A stretch of DNA of 64,000 bases. It comes from Streptomyces sp. WP-1. GTDB taxonomy: Bacteria; Actinomycetota; Actinomycetes; Streptomycetales; Streptomycetaceae. The notes below the pieces were generated by a model, which saw only the letters and a program-made list of their open reading frames with translations, was not told the origin of the DNA and searched no databases. Every line of letters begins with the position of its first letter. The stretch's first letter is position 1. The stretch spans positions 6,519,501 to 6,583,500 of the forward strand of contig NZ_CP123923.1 of the NCBI RefSeq assembly GCF_030450125.1. The letters are read 5' to 3'. Both the position numbers and the translations under genes were made by a program. Of the stretch, positions 48,265 through 55,714 are shown piece after piece.

Positions 48265-48878
48265 GGCCCCTCCACCGGCACGAAGCGCACCCGGGTGCCC
48301 GGCGAGAGCAGCGCGGCCGGTTCGCGGGTGTGGTCCCAGAGCACCGCGTCCGTGGCGCCGATCAGCTGCCAGCCGCCCGGCGAGGCTCGCGGGTACACAC
48401 CGGTGTACGGCCCCGCGAGCGCCACCGCGCCGGGCGGGACCGCCGTACGCGGGGTGGCCCGCCGCGGGACGGCGTAGCGGGCCGGGAGCCCGGTCAGATA
48501 GCCGAAACCGGGCGCGAAGCCGCAGAAGGCCACCGTGAACTCGGTGCCCGCGTGGATACGGACCGCCTCCCGCTCGGAGACCGCCCAGCGCGCGGCGACG
48601 GCGGCGAGGTCGGGGCCGTCGTAGCGCACCGGGATCTCGACCGGCGAGCGGGCCGGGGGAGCGGGCAACTCCCCTTCCAGCGAGGTAAGTTCGGATGCCC
48701 AGCGGGCCGGGTCGGGCAGTCCGTCCAGCAGGACCGTGCGCGCGGCCGGCACGATCTCGCGGACGGTCAGCGTGCCCTCCGCGCGGCGCCGCAGCAGCGC
48801 CGCGTGCAGGGCCCCCGCCTCCTCGGCCGAGTCCACCTCGATGAGGAGCGCCTCCCGGCCGGCCGGCAGCGCCCTCAT
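48261..48878 (-). CDS. pxpB: 5-oxoprolinase subunit B (KipI-like)
   Basis: A 205-residue AHS1/KipI protein. LPAGREALLIEVDSAEEAGALHAALL is the N-terminal domain; the cyclophilin-like C-terminal domain has EIPVRYDGPDLAAVAARW, VAFCGFAPGFGYLTGLPARYAVPRRATPR and VYPRASPGGWQLIGATD. The ATG at 48878 overlaps the pxpA stop (ATGA), and its stop overlaps the pxpC start. These couplings suit equimolar subunits. Confidence 0.93.
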   Translation of the reverse strand: MRALPAGREALLIEVDSAEEAGALHAALLRRRAEGTLTVREIVPAARTVLLDGLPDPARWASELTSLEGELPAPPARSPVEIPVRYDGPDLAAVAARWAVSEREAVRIHAGTEFTVAFCGFAPGFGYLTGLPARYAVPRRATPRTAVPPGAVALAGPYTGVYPRASPGGWQLIGATDAVLWDHTREPAALLSPGTRVRFVPVEGP

Positions 48879-49633
48879 GCGAACGCCTCCACCCGGGCGC
48901 CGGCCGCGACCAGCCGCGCCCGCACCTGCCGGGCCAGCTCCACCGCCCCGGGGGTGTCGCCGTGCAGGCACAGCGAGCGGGCGCGCACCCGGACCCGTGC
49001 GCCGGAGTGCGCGGTGACCGTACCGGAGCGCACCAGCTCCACCGAGCGCCGTACGACCGCCTCCGGATCGCTCACCACCGCGCCGTCCAGACTGCGCGGC
49101 ACCAGCGTGCCCTCGTCGGTGTACGCGCGGTCCGCGAACGCCTCCGGCACGGCCGGCAGTCCCGCCTTCTCGGCCAGCGCGAGCAGCCGCGAGCCGGGCA
49201 GGCCGAGGACCGGCAGCGCGGGGCCGGCGAGGAGCACGCCGTCGATCACCGCGCCCGCCTGCTCCTCGTCGCGGACGACCCGGTTGTAGAGCGCGCCGTG
49301 CGGTTTGACGTACGCCACCCGGGCCCCGGCGGCGCGCGCGAACACCTCCAACGCGCCGATCTGGTAGGCCACTTCGGCCGTCAGCTCGGCGGCCGGCACC
49401 TCCATCGCGCGCCGCCCGAACCCGGCGAGGTCCCGGTAGGAGACCTGGGCGCCGATCGTCACCCCGCGGGCGGCGGCCAGTTCGCACACCCGGCGCATGG
49501 TGGCCGCGTCCCCGGCGTGGAAGCCGCAGGCCACGTTGGCGCTGGTGACGACGGACAGCAGCTGTTCGTCCTCGGTGAGCCGCCAGCGGCCGAAGCCCTC
49601 GCCGAGGTCGGCGTTCAGATCGATCACGGTCAT
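48875..49633 (-). CDS. pxpA: 5-oxoprolinase subunit A (LamB/YcsF family)
   Basis: A 252-residue TIM-barrel-like protein. It begins TVIDLNADLGEGFGRW and shows VTSANVACGFHAGDAATMRRVCELAAARGVTIGAQVSYRD, VAYVKPHGALYNRV and FADRAYTDEGTLVPRS, all hallmark LamB/YcsF blocks including conserved His and Asp. The ATG at 49633 is chosen over one 11 codons upstream because homology begins at TVIDLN. A 304-bp octamer array ends 12 bp upstream of this start, so the ribosome site (ACGGGAACG) abuts the array. It is coupled to pxpB. Confidence 0.94.
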   Translation of the reverse strand: MTVIDLNADLGEGFGRWRLTEDEQLLSVVTSANVACGFHAGDAATMRRVCELAAARGVTIGAQVSYRDLAGFGRRAMEVPAAELTAEVAYQIGALEVFARAAGARVAYVKPHGALYNRVVRDEEQAGAVIDGVLLAGPALPVLGLPGSRLLALAEKAGLPAVPEAFADRAYTDEGTLVPRSLDGAVVSDPEAVVRRSVELVRSGTVTAHSGARVRVRARSLCLHGDTPGAVELARQVRARLVAAGARVEAFA

Positions 49634-49645
49634 GGTCGTTCCCGT

Positions 49646-49949
49646 ATCTCCGGTTCGTCGGCTCATGAGCTTGTCGGTATGTCGGCTTGGTGGGCTGTGA
49701 GTTCGTCGGCTCGGCGGCTCATCGGCCTGTCCGTTCGTCCGATCGTCCGTTGGTCGGCTCGTCCGTTCGTCGGGCTGTTGGCTAGTCGGTTCGTTGGGAT
49801 ATCGAGTAGTCGCCTGGTCGGGTAGTCGGGTAGTCGATATGTCGGGTGGTCGGCACTTCGGCCAGTCGGTCCGTACGTCTGTCGTGCCGTACGTCTGTCG
49901 GCCTGTACTCCTGTACGCATGTCGGCCCGTATGTCTGTCGGTGCACCGG
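49646..49949 (-). repeat. Array of 38 in-register degenerate octamers (CCGAC-NNN in the transcribed strand)
   Basis: Read on the plus strand, 49646-49949 divides without a slip into 38 units of 8 bp with consensus NNNGTCGG; TTCGTCGG occurs at units 2, 8 and 16, TCTGTCGG at 32 and 37. In the operon's RNA it reads CCGACNNN. It fills almost the whole gap between the DUF1445 gene (stop at 49971) and pxpA (start 49633). The region 49634-49970 has no other content. Several frames stay open across it, but these simply reflect the repeat. Confidence 0.9.
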
Positions 49950-49970
49950 TTCGGCTTCCGTGCGGCGCTG

Positions 49971-50810
49971 TCAGTCGACGCCGACCAGCCGGTACTGCTC
50001 GTCGCGGGCGTCGGTCAGGAACATCTGGCCCGGGGCGTGGGTGATGGCGAACGGCGGCCGGGAGGCCATCACCGCCGCCTGCGGGGTCACCCCGCACGCC
50101 CAGAACACCGGGATGTCGCCCTCCTGGCGGGCCACCGGGTCGCCGAAGTCCGGCCGGTCGAGGTCCGCGATGCCGAGCCCCGCCGGGTCCCCGCAGTGCA
50201 CCGGCCCGCCGTGCACGGCCGGCAGCAGGCTGCTCTCGCGGATCGCGGCCCCGAGCCGCTCGGGCGGCACCGGCCGCATGGACACCACCATCGGACCGCT
50301 CAGCCGGCCCGCCGGGCGGCACGGGCGCCCGGTGACGTACATCGGCACATTGCGGCCCTGCTCGACGTGGCGGATCGGCACGCCCGCCCGGCTCAGCGCC
50401 CATTCGAAGGTGAAACTGCATCCGAGCAGGAACGTCACCAGGTCCCCGCGCCAGTGGGGCCGCGCGTCGGTCGGCTCCGCGACCAGCTCGCCGTCCTGCC
50501 ACACCCGGTAGCGCGGCAGATCGGTGCGCAGATCGGCGCCCTCGGCGAGCACCGTCGTCGGGGAACCGGCGTCGGTGACGTCGAGCACCGGGCAGGGCCG
50601 GGGGTTGCGCGTGCAGAACAGCAGCATGTCGTAGGCCCAGTCGGCGGGCACCGCGATCAGGTTGGCCTGGGTGTGCCCGGCCGCGACCCCGGCCGTGGGG
50701 CCGGCGAGACCCGCGCGGAACCGGGCCCGCGCGGCCCGCGGGCTCCAGGCGGGCGCCCGCTCGTCGAGCGTGGTGACGGGACGGTCCTCGGTGCGCTGCA
50801 CCCGTGTCAT
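49971..50810 (-). CDS. DUF1445 protein, putative hydro-lyase / D-glutamate cyclase-like
   Basis: A 279-residue protein. The DUF1445 core is clear: [99 protein letters not shown] and [36 protein letters not shown]. The mammalian DGLUCY protein with this domain converts D-glutamate to 5-oxo-D-proline, which fits a gene next to pxpABC, but the bacterial activity is unproven. The ATG at 50810 overlaps the MFS stop (ATGA). Confidence 0.85.
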   Translation of the reverse strand: MTRVQRTEDRPVTTLDERAPAWSPRAARARFRAGLAGPTAGVAAGHTQANLIAVPADWAYDMLLFCTRNPRPCPVLDVTDAGSPTTVLAEGADLRTDLPRYRVWQDGELVAEPTDARPHWRGDLVTFLLGCSFTFEWALSRAGVPIRHVEQGRNVPMYVTGRPCRPAGRLSGPMVVSMRPVPPERLGAAIRESSLLPAVHGGPVHCGDPAGLGIADLDRPDFGDPVARQEGDIPVFWACGVTPQAAVMASRPPFAITHAPGQMFLTDARDEQYRLVGVD

Positions 50811-52111
50811 GCCAGTTCCTTCCCGCGCGTCTCGGGCAGCCCGAGCAGCGCCAGCGCCGCGATCCCGTAGCCGACCGCGCCGAAGACCAGCGCGCCGCCG
50901 ACGCCCCAGCTGTCGGCCAGGAAGCCGACCAGGGTGGGGAAGACCGCGCCCACCGCGCGGCCCGTGTTGTAGGTGAAGCCCTGTCCCGTGCCGCGCACCG
51001 CCGTCGGGTACAGCTCGCTGAGGTAGGAGCCGAAGCCGCTGAAGATGGCCGACATGCAGAACCCGAGCGGGAAACCCAGCACCAGGAGCACGGTGTTCGC
51101 GCCCTGCGGGATGTGCGCGTACGCCAGCACGCACACCGCCGACAGCAGCGCGAACAGCCAGATGGTGGCGCGCCGGCCGAGCCGGTCGGTGAGGTGGCCG
51201 CCGGTCAGATAGCCGAGGAACGCGCCGGAGATGAGGAAGGCGAGGTAGCCGCCGGTGCCGACGACGGAGAGGCCGCGGTCGGACTTCAGGTACGTCGGCA
51301 CCCAGGTGGCCAGCGTGTAGTAGCCGCCCTGTACGCCCGTGGACAGCAGGCTCGCCAGCACGGTGGTGCGCAGCAGGCCCGGGGCGCCGGCGCGGCCCGG
51401 CCGGAAGATCGCGGTGAACGAGCCGCGGCGCGGGTCCTGTTCGCGGGCCGCGAGGGCCACCGGCGCGTCGTGCACCCGGCGGCGCAGCCACAGCACCAGC
51501 AGCGCGGGCAGCGCGCCGGTCCAGAACATCACCCGCCAGGCCAGGTCGTCGCCCGCGAAGGAGAAGACCAGCGTGTAGACGACGGCGGCCAGCGCCCAGC
51601 CGACCGCCCAGGAGCTCTGGACCGCGCCGAGGGTACGGCCCCGGTGGCGGGCGGAGGCGTACTCGGCGACCAGGATCGCGCCGACCGCCCACTCGCCGCC
51701 GAAGCCGAGGCCCTGGAGCGCGCGGAAGACCAGCAGCGTCTCGAAGTCCGGCGCGAAGCCGCAGGCCACGGTGAACACCGCGTAGGTGAGCACCGTGATC
51801 ACCAGCGCCCGGACCCGGCCCACCCGGTCGGCGAACACACCCGCCAGGGCGCCGCCGACCGCCGAGACCACCAGTGTGACGGTGGTGAACAGCCCGGTCT
51901 GGCCGCTGTCCAGGCCGAAGTACGCGGAGAGCGCCACCATGCTCAGCGGCAGCGTGAAGTAGTCGTAGGAATCCAGGGCATATCCGCCGAAAGCCCCGGC
52001 GAACGCGCGCCACCCGTGCGGGCCGAGGTCGCGCAGCCAGCCGAACGTGCCGTCTTGGGGCGCGTGTTCGAGGGCGGGTGCGGTGGCGGGGGGAGGAGGG
52101 GTCGTGCTCAT
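50807..52111 (-). CDS. MFS transporter of the 5-oxoproline operon
   Basis: A 434-residue metabolite:H+ symporter-type MFS protein with 12 hydrophobic segments. [88 protein letters not shown] and [12 protein letters not shown] resemble the sialate and shikimate transporters. It probably imports 5-oxoproline or D-glutamate. The ATG at 52111 follows GAGG and was chosen over one 18 codons upstream. It is the first gene of the minus-strand operon, divergent from the GntR regulator. Confidence 0.87.
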   Translation of the reverse strand: MSTTPPPPATAPALEHAPQDGTFGWLRDLGPHGWRAFAGAFGGYALDSYDYFTLPLSMVALSAYFGLDSGQTGLFTTVTLVVSAVGGALAGVFADRVGRVRALVITVLTYAVFTVACGFAPDFETLLVFRALQGLGFGGEWAVGAILVAEYASARHRGRTLGAVQSSWAVGWALAAVVYTLVFSFAGDDLAWRVMFWTGALPALLVLWLRRRVHDAPVALAAREQDPRRGSFTAIFRPGRAGAPGLLRTTVLASLLSTGVQGGYYTLATWVPTYLKSDRGLSVVGTGGYLAFLISGAFLGYLTGGHLTDRLGRRATIWLFALLSAVCVLAYAHIPQGANTVLLVLGFPLGFCMSAIFSGFGSYLSELYPTAVRGTGQGFTYNTGRAVGAVFPTLVGFLADSWGVGGALVFGAVGYGIAALALLGLPETRGKELA

Positions 52112-52163
52112 GGGCACCTCGCAGGAGGGGACGGAGGGTGCGGTGAAGTGAGCCGTGCCGAGC

Positions 52164-52193
52164 ACCGTAGAGGATTGTTCAACGATCCCTCAA
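52164..52193 (-). promoter_or_regulatory. Promoter of the 5-oxoproline operon with GntR operator in its spacer
   Basis: On the minus strand TTGAGG (52188-52193) and TACGGT (52164-52169) are 18 bp apart. The inverted repeat GGATTGTTCAACGATCC (52172-52188; 7 of 8 arm positions match) fills the spacer and resembles FadR-type GntR sites, so the divergent GntR protein very likely represses the operon here. Confidence 0.65.
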
Positions 52194-52237
52194 TACTCAT
52201 GTTGTTTCGTTCCGCTGCCTGCGGTTGAATTCCGGGC

Positions 52238-52939
52238 ATGGCAGAGCAACTGGCGGGACTGGCCGACGACCGCGCCCTCCTGGGCCGTACGAGCACGGCG
52301 GAGCGGGTTTCGGACATCCTCAGGAGCCGTGTCGCGGACGGGTACTTCCCGCCCGGCACCCGGCTGTCCGAGGACAGCATCGGCGGCGCGCTCGGCGTCT
52401 CCCGCAACACCCTGCGCGAGGCGTTCCGGCTGCTCACCCATGAACGACTCCTCGTCCACGAGCTCAACCGGGGCGTGTTCGTGCGGGTCCTGACCGTCGA
52501 GGACGTCGAGGACATCTACCGCACCCGCGCCCTCGTCGAGTGCGCCGTCGTGCGCGGCCTCGGCGAGGCGCCGTACCCCCTGCGGCGCCTCTGCGACGCG
52601 GTCACCGAGGGCGAGACGGCGGCCGCCGAGGATGACTGGAAAGCGGTGGGTACGGCCAACATCCACTTCCACCAGGAACTGGTCGCCCTCGCCCGCAGCG
52701 CCCGCACGGACGAACTGATGCGCAGCGTCTTCGCCGAACTCCGCCTCGCCTTCCACCTGGTGGACGACCCGCGCCGGCTGCACGAGCCGTACCTGACCCG
52801 CAACAGGGAGATCCTGGGCGAGCTGGAGGCCGGGGAGCGGGGCGCGGCGGAGGGGCTGCTGGAGAGGTACCTGGCGGATTCGCTGGAGCGGGTGGTGGAG
52901 GCCTACCGGCGCCGGACGGGCGAGAACTCCGCCCCATGA
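52238..52939 (+). CDS. GntR-family regulator, FadR/FCD subfamily
   Basis: A 233-residue repressor. The winged helix is at residues 20-85 (TAERVSDILRSRVADGYFPPGTRLSEDSIGGALGVSRNTLREAFRLLTHERLLVHELNRGVFVR). The FCD ligand domain follows (DIYRTRALVECAVVRGL; ANIHFHQELVALARSARTDELMRSVFAELRLAF; LTRNREILGELEAGERGAAEGLLERYL), with the metal-binding Asp/His pattern. It is divergent from the 5-oxoproline operon with an operator between. The expected effector is 5-oxoproline or glutamate, inferred from context. Confidence 0.9.
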   Translation: MAEQLAGLADDRALLGRTSTAERVSDILRSRVADGYFPPGTRLSEDSIGGALGVSRNTLREAFRLLTHERLLVHELNRGVFVRVLTVEDVEDIYRTRALVECAVVRGLGEAPYPLRRLCDAVTEGETAAAEDDWKAVGTANIHFHQELVALARSARTDELMRSVFAELRLAFHLVDDPRRLHEPYLTRNREILGELEAGERGAAEGLLERYLADSLERVVEAYRRRTGENSAP

Positions 52940-52940
52940 G

Positions 52941-52985
52941 GCGCCCCGAAGGGGGCGTGGGGAACTGCGCGACAAGCCCGTCGAA
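52941..52985 (+). repeat. Recurring 3'-end element, copy B
   Basis: Two bases after the GntR stop codon, GCGCCCC-GAA-GGGGGC forms a hairpin followed by GTGGGGAACTGCGCGACAAGCCCG. It shares hairpin plus GGGGAACxGCGCGAC tail with copies near 16680 and 36919. Confidence 0.65.
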
Positions 52986-53077
52986 CCGGCGCCGAAATCC
53001 GGCCCGCACTCGGTCGGCCGAAGCGGCACGGCTTCCCGTTTGGGTAGATGTCAGACCGAGGACCTACTCTGTGCACC

Positions 53078-54589
53078 GTGACTTCCGACCCCGCTAAGCC
53101 GCAGCTCAGCACAGCGCAGCGCCCCGCTCCGGGACCCGCCGCCGACGAGGGCCTCGCCCGTCGGCTGCGCGCGCTCGCGTGCACCGCGCCGCTGCACGAC
53201 CTGGACGCCCGCAAGGGCAGCCTCGCGGGCGAGTACTCGGTGTACGGAATGGCCGAGGTGGCCCTCGCCGCCATCGACCTGGTCACGCTGAACATGGACT
53301 TCGACACCGGCGCCGACCACGAGCAGATCGTCGCCCGGCTGGTCCCCCGCATCGCCGCCCAGGCTCCGCACCGCCCCACCGCCGAGCACGAGCGCGTGGC
53401 CCGCTGGGTCATGGAGAACCTGATCAACGTCGGCAGCGTGGACCGCGGCTTCCGCGCCGTCTACGGCACCTTCGCGGCCGACGGCACCTATGTGCGCCGC
53501 GACTACGACTTCAAGCTCATCGAAGAGGTCCCGGGCCCCGGCGGCACGGTGTACCTGCGCACCACCGACGAGGCGGTCAACGTCCTGGTCGGCGCCCTCG
53601 ACACCGACGTCACCAGCGCCCAGATCGCCGCCGAGGTCAAGCTGGAGGTGCTGATCAACCGGGGCCGGCTCGCCGACGCCCAGCTCGCCGCCGAGCAGGC
53701 GCGCTACCGCACGGTGCAGTACTCCGAGACCCTGCGCCGCGCCCTCGACGCCACCCGGCGCAACGTGCGCGCGGTCGACTGGCTCAACGCCGTCCCCGAC
53801 ATGATCGCCGAGGCCCTGGAACACGTGGCCGACCGCTACCGGCACGAGAACGCGATCCTCACCAACATCCGCAAGGCCCGCGACGAGACCGAGGAGCCCG
53901 AGCACAAGCGGCGCGCCGCCGAGCTGGTCGACATCGTCAAGGACTGCATCCGCAGGCACACCCAGCTCCAGTCCCGGCTGCTGGAGGCGGGCCCGCTGTT
54001 CCGCGCGGAACAGGACCGGCAGGCTTTCGCCGCCCCCGCGAGCACCGCCGGGATAGACCTGTACGGCCACCTGGTCGCCCCGGTGCTGACTCTCCCCGCC
54101 GAGCGGGCCACCCGGGTCACGGACGCCTTCTTCGCCCGCGGCACCGGCCTGCGCACCCCTGTCTCGGTGCGGGTCGCCGACCTCGTGGACATCCTGCTGA
54201 CCCCGCCCGTGGAGCGTGAGCACCTGGGCGCGGAGATGCCCGAGCCCGACCTGATCGCGACGCCGGACGACAGCCGGTTCAGCGAGGAGCAGCTGGCCAC
54301 CGCCATGGAGCTGCTCGACCTGCCCGCCGACGCCCCGCGCAGACTCTCCGGGCTGCTCGCCGAGGCCCGGCGCACCGGCGACCCCGATCTCGCGTACCTG
54401 GTGGCCCTGCTGGCGGTGCACGCGGCCAGCCCCGCCGTCGGCACCGCCTACCGGCAGGGCGAGGAGAAGCTGCTGTTCGCCGTGGACGACGGCACCGAGC
54501 TGGACGACCCCGAGTTCGGCGGCGCCGATCTGATCGTCGGCATGGCGCTGCTGGACGCGGCCGGCATGGCGGCGGACCGGGCGGCGTGA
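53078..54589 (+). CDS. Kleisin-like subunit of an SMC complex (MksF/JetA-like)
   Basis: A 503-residue protein, first gene of a three-gene SMC operon. The N-terminus (GLARRLRALACTAPLHDLDARKGSLAGEYSVYGMAEVALAAIDLVTLNMDF) looks like a winged-helix region; a long central helical section (residues 180-310, QIAAEVKLEVLINRGRLADAQLAAEQARYRTVQYSETLRRALDATRRN) has coiled-coil character. Kleisin-like function is inferred from size and position, not motif. GTG at 53078 is chosen because TACTCT at 53065-53070 would place the transcript start at or next to it, giving a leaderless mRNA; an ATG at 53048 is the alternative. Confidence 0.65.
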   Translation: MTSDPAKPQLSTAQRPAPGPAADEGLARRLRALACTAPLHDLDARKGSLAGEYSVYGMAEVALAAIDLVTLNMDFDTGADHEQIVARLVPRIAAQAPHRPTAEHERVARWVMENLINVGSVDRGFRAVYGTFAADGTYVRRDYDFKLIEEVPGPGGTVYLRTTDEAVNVLVGALDTDVTSAQIAAEVKLEVLINRGRLADAQLAAEQARYRTVQYSETLRRALDATRRNVRAVDWLNAVPDMIAEALEHVADRYRHENAILTNIRKARDETEEPEHKRRAAELVDIVKDCIRRHTQLQSRLLEAGPLFRAEQDRQAFAAPASTAGIDLYGHLVAPVLTLPAERATRVTDAFFARGTGLRTPVSVRVADLVDILLTPPVEREHLGAEMPEPDLIATPDDSRFSEEQLATAMELLDLPADAPRRLSGLLAEARRTGDPDLAYLVALLAVHAASPAVGTAYRQGEEKLLFAVDDGTELDDPEFGGADLIVGMALLDAAGMAADRAA

Positions 54590-54750
54590 GTGGACCGGGC
54601 GGCGTGAACGGCATGAGCGGAGTGGGCTACATGAGCGGACCGGGCTGTAGGAGCGGGCCGGGGGCAATGAGCGCCAGGAGAGCGACCGCACGCGAGTGGT
54701 CCGCAAGCAGCATGAGCGAGTCAGAGAGCGACAAGGAGTCAAAGCCGTGA
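54586..54750 (+). CDS. 54-codon linking ORF between the two SMC accessory genes
   Basis: GTG at 54586 overlaps the stop of the upstream gene (GTGA), and the TGA at 54748-54750 overlaps the GTG of the next gene (GTGA at 54747-54750). The frame reads SGPGGVNGMSGVGYMSGPG then RRATAREWSASSMSESESDK: low-complexity Gly/Ser/Met with internal ATG-AGC repeats. It may be a translated linker that delivers ribosomes to the next gene, or a small peptide. The double overlap is striking; protein-level support is absent. Confidence 0.4.
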   Translation: MSGPGGVNGMSGVGYMSGPGCRSGPGAMSARRATAREWSASSMSESESDKESKP

Positions 54751-55628
54751 GCGAGCACGTCGAGTGGAGTGACACCGAGGCCCCGGCCCCGTCGGCGGCC
54801 CCCGCCGCCGTCACCCCCGCCGACGCCGCCGACGCGGCGCGGCTCGTCGCCTACGGGCTCCAGCCCAAGCTCCAGCCCGCCCGCGACCAGGACTACACCG
54901 AACTGCTGCGCCGCTACCGCGAGGACCCGGCGTTCGCCCGGCTCGCCGACGCCGTCGCCGCCGGTCTCGGACTCGTCGTCCTGGAGGTGTCCCCGCGCGC
55001 CGGGATGGCCGTGACCGCCGCCGAGGACTCGGTGTTCGCCGTCCGCATGGGCGACTACGCGCGTCGCACCACCGCCGACTCCGGCGACCGCTTCCTGCAC
55101 GGCCTGGCCCATCTCGCCGTCGCCGCCCTCGCGTTCCCGCGCCCCGAGGACCTGGCCGACGACGGCTACATCGGCCGTGTCACGGTCAACGGCGTCGACG
55201 CGTTCGTCCGCCAGGCCTGCCGCCGCCTGGAGGAACGCGCCGAGGAACAGGGCGAGAACACCGACCCGGCCACCGACGCACCCGGCCTTGAGGCAGCCTG
55301 GCGGATCTGGGCCAGACGCAGCGCCACCGGCGCCACCAAGGACGCCCGCCGGCCCGCCTCCTCCACCACCGGCATCGTCGCCAAGGCCCTCGTCTTCCTC
55401 ACCGACTCCGGCTTCCTCCAGCGCACCGGCGACGAGGGCGGCGGCACCTACCGCACCACCGCCCGCTACCAGCTCCAGGTCCGCGACATGGCCGGTACCG
55501 CCGCCATGGCCGAACTGATCGAGCTGGGCGTGGTCCCGGTGACCGACGGCACCGCCAGCCTGCTGCCCGCCGAGGACACCGACGACCTGGAGCTGGTGGC
55601 CGACGCGGGCCTCCCCTTCCACTCCTGA
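54747..55628 (+). CDS. Winged-helix-type SMC accessory subunit (MksE/JetB-like)
   Basis: A 293-residue protein, second full gene of the operon. An Ala/Pro-rich N-terminus precedes a domain with DYTELLRRYREDPAFARLADAVAAGLGLVVLEVSPRAGMAVTAAEDSVFAVRMGDYAR, then RFLHGLAHLAVAALAFPRPEDL, and TTGIVAKALVFLTDSGFLQRTGDEGGGTYRTTARYQLQVRDM, which has winged-helix character. Size and place match MksE/JetB, which contact the SMC neck and kleisin. GTG at 54747 has AGGAG 8 bases upstream. The next gene starts 86 bp downstream. Confidence 0.65.
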   Translation: MSEHVEWSDTEAPAPSAAPAAVTPADAADAARLVAYGLQPKLQPARDQDYTELLRRYREDPAFARLADAVAAGLGLVVLEVSPRAGMAVTAAEDSVFAVRMGDYARRTTADSGDRFLHGLAHLAVAALAFPRPEDLADDGYIGRVTVNGVDAFVRQACRRLEERAEEQGENTDPATDAPGLEAAWRIWARRSATGATKDARRPASSTTGIVAKALVFLTDSGFLQRTGDEGGGTYRTTARYQLQVRDMAGTAAMAELIELGVVPVTDGTASLLPAEDTDDLELVADAGLPFHS

Positions 55629-55714
55629 GGCGCTGAAGCACCGAAGCACGACGCACTGAAGCGCCCCGCGCCCCCGAACGACCGCACCTTTCACCAGACT
55701 TACGAGAGTCCGCC

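Noticed and set aside
49646..49949. Octamer array considered as a CRISPR array
   Set aside because: Unit length is 8 bp with only about 5 conserved positions and no separate spacers; no cas genes are nearby.
49663..50502. Minus-strand frame running through the octamer array as a possible protein
   Set aside because: It runs out of frame through the 3' half of the well-supported DUF1445 gene, and the array part gives only repeat-driven Arg/Asp/Pro text; several frames are open there.
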